In this document: positions 48,401-57,400 of the stretch, in pieces
Numbering within the stretch: position 1 is the first letter of the stretch
Layout: every line of letters starts with the position of its first letter
Source: Cervus elaphus
Taxonomy: Eukaryota; Chordata; Mammalia; Artiodactyla; Cervidae
Assembly: GCF_910594005.1 (NCBI RefSeq)
Contig: NC_057831.1
Span: 37,778,001 to 37,842,000, forward strand
DNA length: 64,000 nucleotides
Direction: 5' to 3'
The notes under the pieces: generated by a model
The model's database searches: none
Seen by the model: only the letters and a program-made list of their open reading frames with translations
What the model was told of the DNA's origin: nothing
Made by a program: the position numbers and the translations under genes

Positions 48401-51400
48401 AGTTTGTGGCACACTGCTCCAAGGCCTGCTGCATCTGTGAGACCTGCCCACCAGGGCATCCAACCTCAGGCTGGGACCCTCACCCTCCCTGGGATTGTCT
48501 TTAAACATCAAAGCTTTCTGATGTCTCCACAGCCCACCTGAGCCTCCTCTACCCACGGGAATGCTGAGGCGGGTAGAAGCTGCAAGCTTGAAGGACCTGG
48601 GAACAGCTGGCCCTCCTAGGGGCTCCTCAGCTAGAGCCATGGATACCAGGGAACGGAGAAGAAGGGCTGGGATGTGTGCCATCCAAGAGAAATCAAGAGG
48701 GGACCAGAAAACCCTCCAGAGATCTATACAGCAGCCTCCCTTGCGTGCCCCACGTGCCCAAATCTCCCTTTCTTATGGAAGCTTTCCCTGACAGTCCTAT
48801 TTGGTATTATACCCACCCCTCATCACCAGACAGCCACTCAATCTTCTTTATCCTGCTCAGTCTTTTCATTTTACTAACGCCCTTAACATCTTCTAATATT
48901 ATAAGTGCTTATTTTTTATGTCTAGTGCTTATTGTCGGTGTCCACCTCCTCTGCTAAAATACAAGCCCTGTAATGCAGGACTTTTGTCTGGTTTGTTCAC
49001 TGATATTATACAAGCACCTAGAAGAGTTCCTGGCTCATAACAGGTCTCATGAGCCACAGCAGGTGTTAAATGAATAAATGGACAGAACCAAGAAGCCCAC
49101 CTTGCCCTGGACCTGGACTGCCCTCCCCAGCTTAGACAAGAATTGGGCCCCACATGCATTTCCAAGGCTGTCTGCAAGAATAAGGGAGAGGCAGGGTCTC
49201 ATTCAGCATGAGGGTGCATCCCCACCAAGGTCATCCTTCTACCTGGGCTTGCAATCTGGCCTTCTGGCTCTGCCACTCCTCCTGCAGACGCTGGATTTCT
49301 GGTGCCTTCTCCTTTGGCAAAGAGCCCAATAGAGGCTGCAGGTCACCTCCCTCCTTGATGGGCACCTCAATCCTTTGAAGATACAGAGGCCAAAATCACA
49401 AAAGATCCCAGCTTGGAAATGACATGGTCACCCTGCTAACATCCCAGCCACTTGGGCTGGGATGAGGGAGCTCCAATGGCACTAATGGAATGACAGACAT
49501 CTCTCTTGGATTTGAAAAAGTCATTTGACATACAATTCTGACTGCTGTTGCACTTGGGAGACTGAATATTCAGCTGGAATCACTGGATATCTGTTTCAGT
49601 GGTACTTAATAAATGATGATCAATTATCAGAATGACTGAGAGCTTAGAGTTACTTATATGGGGTCCCTAGTAGCTTCAAAAGAAGGGGTCTCTGCAGTCT
49701 AATTTCACAACTTTTCATGAATGTAGAAAAAAATAACAAAAAAATTATGTTCTACTTGAATACAGTAATTTACACTTTTCAAAGCACACATTGCTTTAAC
49801 TGGCTGTTCCCAGGTATACACAGGAGGATTGTAAATAGCCTTTCTGTGTATGTAGCAGGGACAAGACAGGCTGGTTTAAAGCTGCAGTAGTTTCTGCATT
49901 CTAGAAGAGATGCTGACAAATATTTTTGGAGGAGACTTTTCTATACTCAGTTTTGAGCCTGTAAACCAGCTGATAAATTCAAATGTGATGGGCTGAGATT
50001 GTAAAGTTAAGTATTTATCCTGTTTAACAGTGTAAAAGGATGCCGCACTGTGGGCATCTCTGTAGAGATTGCTGGGAGGTCAATGACATTTTGCTTTCTC
50101 TGGCAAACACATCAGGCCAGAGGACCAGAGGTTAGGGAGTTAGGGCCCTGGACTGTGAAGAAAGACCATAACAAGGACTCTGACTTGGCAGAGGTGAAAA
50201 GGCCCAGCAACATGGACAGAGGAGACCCCTGAAAGGAAGGGCAGGATGTTAAAAGCAGTGTAGCAAAGTTGTTAAGATCATGGACACTAGAGCCAGATTG
50301 CCCAGATTCAAATTCTAGCTCTACTACTGGTAACTGGTTATATTACCTTGTCTGAGCTCTTTAAACTGTTCCCTCTTCTAAAACATGGGGTTAATATCAG
50401 TACTTTTCACATGGATTGTTATAAAGATTAATACAGTGAATATCTTAAAAAAGGCTTAACTCTGTGGCACATTGTAATATACAAATAAAAAATTAGTCAG
50501 GTATTTAATAAAGTGAAAAGGTTTCTTTCTTTGCATCCTAATTCTCTTAGGTTATTTTCAAACTTCTGGAAGCTATGCTAAATATAACCAAATTTAGAAC
50601 AGCTTATTTATTCCTACAAATAGGGCTACTGGGATTTTACATGGGATTCTACTGAATCTATAGCTGTACTTCAATTATGATCATTCTGTCTGTAAATAAA
50701 TACACTTTACTATTTCTTTTTAATTTGTAGCTCTTTTTCTCGCTTTATAGGACTGGGTAGGACCTTCAGGACAATGATAGGTAGTGAGCAGAATTTTTGC
50801 TTTGTTCTGAGTTTTGGAGGAATGTGTCCAATATTTTACCATTAAGCATGTTTATCATACATGATCTTTTTCAGGTTGAAGAAATTCTATTCATGGATTG
50901 AAGAGTTTTTATCATGAAAGGATGTTAACTTTTGTCTAATGCTTTTGTGCATCATTGATATGATTATTTTTTCCCTTTATATTTTAATATGATGAATTAT
51001 ATGATTGCCATTCAAATGTTCAATCAACCACACATTCCTGGGATAAACTCTACTTGGTCATGATGTATTATTCTTTTTATATACTGCTTGATTTTATTTT
51101 CAAACATTTTGTTGAGGATTTTACATTCATGAATATTAGTTTGTCTATACTGACGAATGTTTGAAGTGCCTTGAAAAAATTTATTCTGTAGTTTTTCAGC
51201 ATATTATCTACAGATGTAAAATAGATTGTTAGTTAATAGTGTAGTCCAAATCTTCTATATCCTTATTGATATTAGTCTAGTCATTCAATCAAATATTCAA
51301 AAAAGGGTGTCAGAATCTCAGATGTGATTGTAAATTTCTTCCTTTAGTTCACATAGTATTTGCTTCATTATTTCAAGCTCTGTTATTAGGTAACACACAT

Positions 51401-54400
51401 TTAGGACTGTGATGTCTTCCAGATGAATTGACCACTTTTCTGTTGTGAAACATCCCTTTTTAATCACTGGTAATACTTCTTGTTCTGAAGTCTACATTGA
51501 CATGAATATAGCCACATTAGCTTCCTTACATTTTGTATTTGCATGGAGTATTTATTTCTATCATTTTACCTCCCAACCTATCTGTGCCTGTATAAACTGT
51601 GTCATACAAAATACCACCAACTGAAGGGCTTAAAAAGCAGAAATTAATTTTCTCATAATTCTGAAAGCTAGAAGTCCACGATCATGGAGTCAGCAGGTTT
51701 GGTTTCTTCTAAGGCTTCTCTTCTGAAGCTTGCAGATGGCCAACTTCTGTCACCCTGTGTCCCCACATGATTGTCCCTTGTCTGCTTTACCAGGGCACTG
51801 ATCTCTTCTTATAAGGAAATACTGGGTGGGGGCCATCCCAATAACCCCATTTAAATCAATCATCTATTTAAAGCTTTCTCTCTGAATGCATTCATATTGG
51901 GGATTAGGGCCTTAACATATGAATTTGAGGGGGGCACGGGGCAGCACAATTCAGCCCATAACAGTGTCTTTATACTTAAATCTCTCTCTGGTAGATAGCA
52001 CGTAGTAAATGTCCTGCCTTTTTATCCTCTCTGGCAATCTCTTTCTTTTAAATGGTGTCTCTGTTTCATTTACAATATCAGTATTGAAATGACTGGGTTT
52101 AAATCCACATCTTATTTGTTTTCTAACTGCCCAATCCTTTTCTTATTGTTCTTCTGTTCTTTTTCTATCTTCCTACCTGACATTTTTTATGATTCCATTT
52201 TAGTTCTTTTATTGGATTTTTTAAGCTTTTCTTTGCATTAATGTTTAATGTTGCTCTATGGATTAAAACTTGTATCCTTGACCTATCACAACCTTCTTAG
52301 AGTTAACATTGTACCTCTTCATATAAAATATAAGTCCCTTACAATACTATAATTCCATTAATTGCTGTTCTTTGTGCTAGTGGTCATATATTATTCAACT
52401 ATATGTATTATGAACTTCATAATATACTGCTTAATTATTAAGCAGTTATATGTCTTTTAAAGAAATTGAAGAGAAAGAAAAGCAGTAGTTTTTTATATTT
52501 ACCTATACATTTACCTGGAGAAGGAAATGGCAACCCACTCCAGTGTTCTTGCCTGGAGAATCCCAGGGACGGGAGAGCCTGGTGGGCTGCCATCTATGGC
52601 GTCGCACAGAGTCGGACACGACTGAAGCGACTTAGCAGCAGCAGCAGCATACATTTACCATTTCTGAGGCTCTTCCTTTTCTCCTGTAGATCCAACTTTA
52701 AATTTGCTGTAATTTCCTTTCAGCTTTAATAAATTCCATTGCTGTTAATCATACTGCAGCTTAACTGGTGAAAAGTCCTCTTAGCTTTTATATACCTGAA
52801 AATGTTCTATTTCACTCTCATTTTTGAAGGATATTTTCACTCGATTTAAAATTAGGATTTTACAGGTGTTTTTTTTCTTTTCCATTTATAACCTTAATGA
52901 TATTGCTTCATAGTTTTCTGGCTTTCATCAGAAAATGAGCCTAGAAGGTTGATGAGAACTCAGTTGTCGTTAGTATTCATGAAAAGCCAACTGTCTCCTG
53001 TATGTAATTTGTCTTTTTAAAAACCTGACTGCTTGTAAGATTTGGGGGGATATATTTTGTTTTCAGCAGATTTTCTATGATGTATCTAGGCATTGTTATC
53101 TTCAGATTTACTCTGTGGGGAGTTCACCTAACTTCTTGAGTATGTAAATTGGTGTCCCACATCAGATTGGGGGAATTTTTGGTCATTTTTTCCAAATATT
53201 TTTTCCTGCTCCATTTTCTTTGCCTTTTTACATGTGGGCTCCAAATACATGCATGTTAGACTATTTGATATTGCCCCACAAGTCACTAAGAATCTCCTCA
53301 TTTAAAAAAAATTTCCCCCCTCATTCTTTGGATAGCACAGTTTCTACTGATCTATCTTCAAGCGACAAACTTTTCTTCTGTGATTTTAATTTGCTGTTAA
53401 GTACACCTAATGAGGTTTTCATTGTGGATATTGTACTTTACAGCTTTAGAATTTCCATTTGCTCCAAGGTTTTCATTTCTCTGCAGAAATTCCCTATTTG
53501 TTCATTCATTATAACAATCCTTTCCCTGAACATACCTCATATCATTGCTTTCAAGTCTTTGTCTGCTAATTCCAATATCTAGGTCATTTTAGACTTTATT
53601 AGCTGATTTTTTTCTTGATTATAAGTCATACTGTTCTGCTTCCTTGCATGTCTTATAATGTTTTCATCAAATGCTCAATACTGTGGATAATACAATACTG
53701 GGAGTCTGTATTATTCAATCCTTTCCAAAGTGTTTAGTTTTGTTATGCGAGCCAGTTAAATTACTCAAGGCTCTTTCTGATCTTTTTATGCCTGGATTTG
53801 TCTTTTGTTAGAGCATGTATATTTCAACACTGTCCTTTGTTCTAGGGTGTGGCCCTTATCCCATGGGGTGTGTTTCTTACTCCTAAAGTGTTATGTTTCT
53901 GAGGTCTCAACTCAGTGCTCATGGAGCTCAGAAAGGCTTTTTTTAATTGTGGCTGATCTTGGAATCCAATGTCTCCTAGCATCTCATCTCTAGTACCTTC
54001 GTTTTTCTCAGCACCATGGCAGCATGGCAGCATACTCCTAGGCCTCATGAGTCTCACTCAAGCTCCCAGCAAGGACCTATGGAAAATTTTTATAGATTTC
54101 TGCCCCCTATATCCCCACTTAGTATCTTCTCTTCTGGCACCATACCTTACAAATTTCAGCTGCTCTAGCAGCCCTGAGCCCTGATGTCTGCTTCCTCAGC
54201 TCAACTTACCTCCACTTCTCTGCTCTCTGGTTGGCCCTGTCCCCAGACAGAGAGGCAGGAGAAAATGTGGAGTGATTATGGGATTCAATTCATGTTTCTC
54301 TTCTAAAGAACATGGTCCTTCTCTGCATAGTGTCCTGTTACTAAAAGAATTGTCATTTATTTTGCTCACTTTTAAAGTTGTCTACAGAAAGAGGGCAAGT

Positions 54401-57400
54401 CTAGTACCAGTTACCCTGCCACAGCTGGAAGTACAAGTTCAGTCATTTTACTGAGTATTAAAGGAAAGAGTGACCTTAGAAAAACAGGAAAACGGTGGAA
54501 CTTCGTATGGCATAAGAACAGCTGTTGAGATGTAGTTAAAAACATTAGTTCTGGAGCCAGAGAGGCTATCATCTGGATCCTACCATCTACTGGCAGAATA
54601 AGTAGAAAGGGAAGTCACTTAACCTCTGTTCTTCAGTTTCCCTTATCTTTAAAATGAAGTACTTCACAATGGTATCTATCTAATGAAAATTAAATGGGTT
54701 AATCCAGCATTCAGTAAATATTTACTATTATTATATTCATCATCATCATCATTTCTGGGAACACCATGAATGAGAATTTCCCTCTCTTACTCTATTCTCT
54801 TGTGTCAAATTCCCTCGTATCCTCATATCCGAAAAAGCTGATCCTATCCTACTATCTCTCACAAGCAAGCCATAGCAGACTCTTCTGACTCCCCCTGCTC
54901 CCACTGAAGTTGATTCTGACCTGCTGCTGTTGCTGCTATTTAATCGCTTCAGTCGTGTCCAACTTTGTGTGACCCTATGGAATGTAGCCCTCTAGGCTCC
55001 TCTGTCCATGGGATTCTCTAAGCAGGAGTACTAGAGTGGGTTGCCATGCCCTCCTCCAGGGTTTTCCTGACCCAGGGATTGAACCCAGGTCTCCTGCACT
55101 GCAGGCAGATTCTTTACTGCTGAGCCACCAGGGAAACCCATCTGACCTGCTACCCCCACCTTAAATCAACAGCCAATGGAAAACCCACCATGCCAAAAGT
55201 TCTCTGACAAGCAACCTTCAAGGGGTTAACTACTGAATGTGCAACCCACCCCTAAAGAACCAATGTGTCTGTTCTGTTCTGCAGCCTCTGACCATAGATC
55301 CTTCTATTCCTTTCTCATTACTTCTCAGTTCTTACACTCTCACTAAAACCCCCATGAAAGAAGCCTACAGACCCCACACCTCCTCATTTTCTTCTGGGGT
55401 TGAGTAACCCCCTAAACAACAAAGCTGCACAGGAGAAAAGACAAGGTTGCTGTGATCACCACCTACCGCTGGTCTGCCCAGCATCTTCTCCTTAGGGAAG
55501 CCTTGTCTCTTTCCATAATGATCCTGTTTAGTCCACGAGGTTCAGATGCAGCTAGCTCTGCCCTCATCCTTAATTGGCCCATGGGAAGGGCTGACACATA
55601 CCTGGTCCATCAGAGCCAGATATCTCCTTGGCCAGAATGACTGGCTCAGGGATGGACAAACGACCCCAGCTGGACCCCTTAGAAACCTCTTGAAATCCCT
55701 GCCAGTATTTTCACAGTAAAGATTATTTCTTTCCCTTTGTTAGTTTTGAACGGAATAAGATTTGTAGCTTCCAAGGGTAAGTGACAGCACCGGCATTTAG
55801 TCTGGAGGCCCAACTCCAGAGTCTGTGCTCTTTAACTGCTATGGTTACACATCTCATAGATCCCAAGACAGAATCTGGAGGGAGCTGGGCAAGTATTATT
55901 AGCTAGAGAGTTCACAGAACTATAGGGTACCTGACACTGCCACTGATATGATTTAGGGGTGTAGGCTTTGCTTCCTCAATGCTAGCTTATAAATGTTTCT
56001 GTCCCCTCAAAATTCCTGTTTTGAAGCCTACTGCCCAATCTAATGGCAATAAGAAATGAGGCCTTTAGATTAGCTCATGAAGGTGAGACCCTCATGAATA
56101 GGATTAGTACCTTTATAAAAGAGGCCCTTGCCCTTCCATCTTGTGAAGACAGAATGAAAAGACTCCTTCTATAAGCCAGAAAGTGAGTCCTCATCAGACA
56201 CAGAAACTGCCATCACCTTGACCCTGGACTTTATAACCTCCATAACTGTGAGAAATAAATTTCTGTTGTTCATAAGGCACCCAATCTATGGGATTTTGCT
56301 AAGCAGTCCAAATTGACTATGACAACTAATCTCGCTCATGGTGAGATTAGTACCTTTATAAGAAGAGACACAAGAGAGACCTCCTCCCACACTGTCTGCT
56401 GCCTCTCTCTTCTTGAGAGGACATGAGAAGATGGCCATGTGCAAACCAGGAAGAGAGCTCTCACCAGGACTATCTGAAGAGCTACCAGATGGGAGCATGG
56501 ACTCCATGTCATCTGTCAGGACCCCACACAGCTGGTCATTAGTGTGGGGAAGTGAAGTATAAATGTGGTAGCCTCAGAATCACCTGGGAAGCTTTCTCAA
56601 AAGACACAGGGTTGGGATGTACCCAGACCTACTGTATCAGAAACTTGTGAGGCAGTATGACAGATCTTTATTCCTCAGCAAATACCAACTGCCTTGTGTG
56701 ATGCTGTGGATTGAACTGTGTCTCCCCAAATTCATATGCTGAAACCTCAATCACCAATATGATGGTATTTGGAAGTGAGGCCACTGGAGGTAATTAGGTC
56801 ATGAGAAAGTAGCCCTCATGATGAGATTAGTGCCTTTGTAAGAAAAGACACAAGAGAGACCTCCTCCCACACTGTCTGCTGCCTCTCTCTTCTCCATGAG
56901 AGGACACAAGAAGATGGCCATGTGCAAACCAGAGTCCTCACCAGGAACTGAATGGGCCAGCAACTTGATCCCCAGCATCCAGAACTGTGAGAATAACCTT
57001 CTGTTGTAGGGTATTTTGTTATAGCAGCCCAAACTAACTAAGACCTGTGGAGAGCATATTACCTTCTGCTCAGGGTATTAGTTTTTGTCACTTGGAAGAA
57101 CAGGAGGCAGAGGTTTGGGCCAGTCCAGGTCTGTCTGATTTGGGGGCAGTTTATTAACCTTTTTGAGTGTTAGGTTCTTAATCTATAAAATGGTCTCTCT
57201 GAGTTGGTGTGACAAATAATTCAGGTAAAGTCCTTAGATGTGCTGGGGACACAAGACATTTCTATTCCCTCCCTAAGCTTCATGCATGGGGCAGTGATAA
57301 ATATATGAGGTACAGAATGAATGAATGAATGAATGAATCTTTCAAGTGTGAGTCCTCATTCACTGGAGCCCTCGGAAGCCTGCCTGTCCTCCTGTACCTT

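Larger units (their letters stand above)
50560..54000 (-). repeat. Old L1 remnant, antisense, with two later insertions
   Basis: T-rich antisense L1 text such as CACATTCCTGGGATAAACTC, TACTTGGTCATGATGTATTA and TTTTGTTGAGGATTTTACAT. The L1 text TCTTGTTCTGAAGTCTACAT before 51585 continues with TTTATACTTAAATCTCTCTC after 51965. No intact ORF. Outer limits are approximate. Confidence 0.7.
49373..57397 (-). other. FAM184B: FAM184B 8.0 kb intron
   Basis: Almost entirely transposon-derived: an old antisense L1 (50560-54000) with later MST and Bov-A insertions, a Bov-tA (54926-55140) and a cluster of MST LTRs (55985-57045). No exon recognised. Confidence 0.7.
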
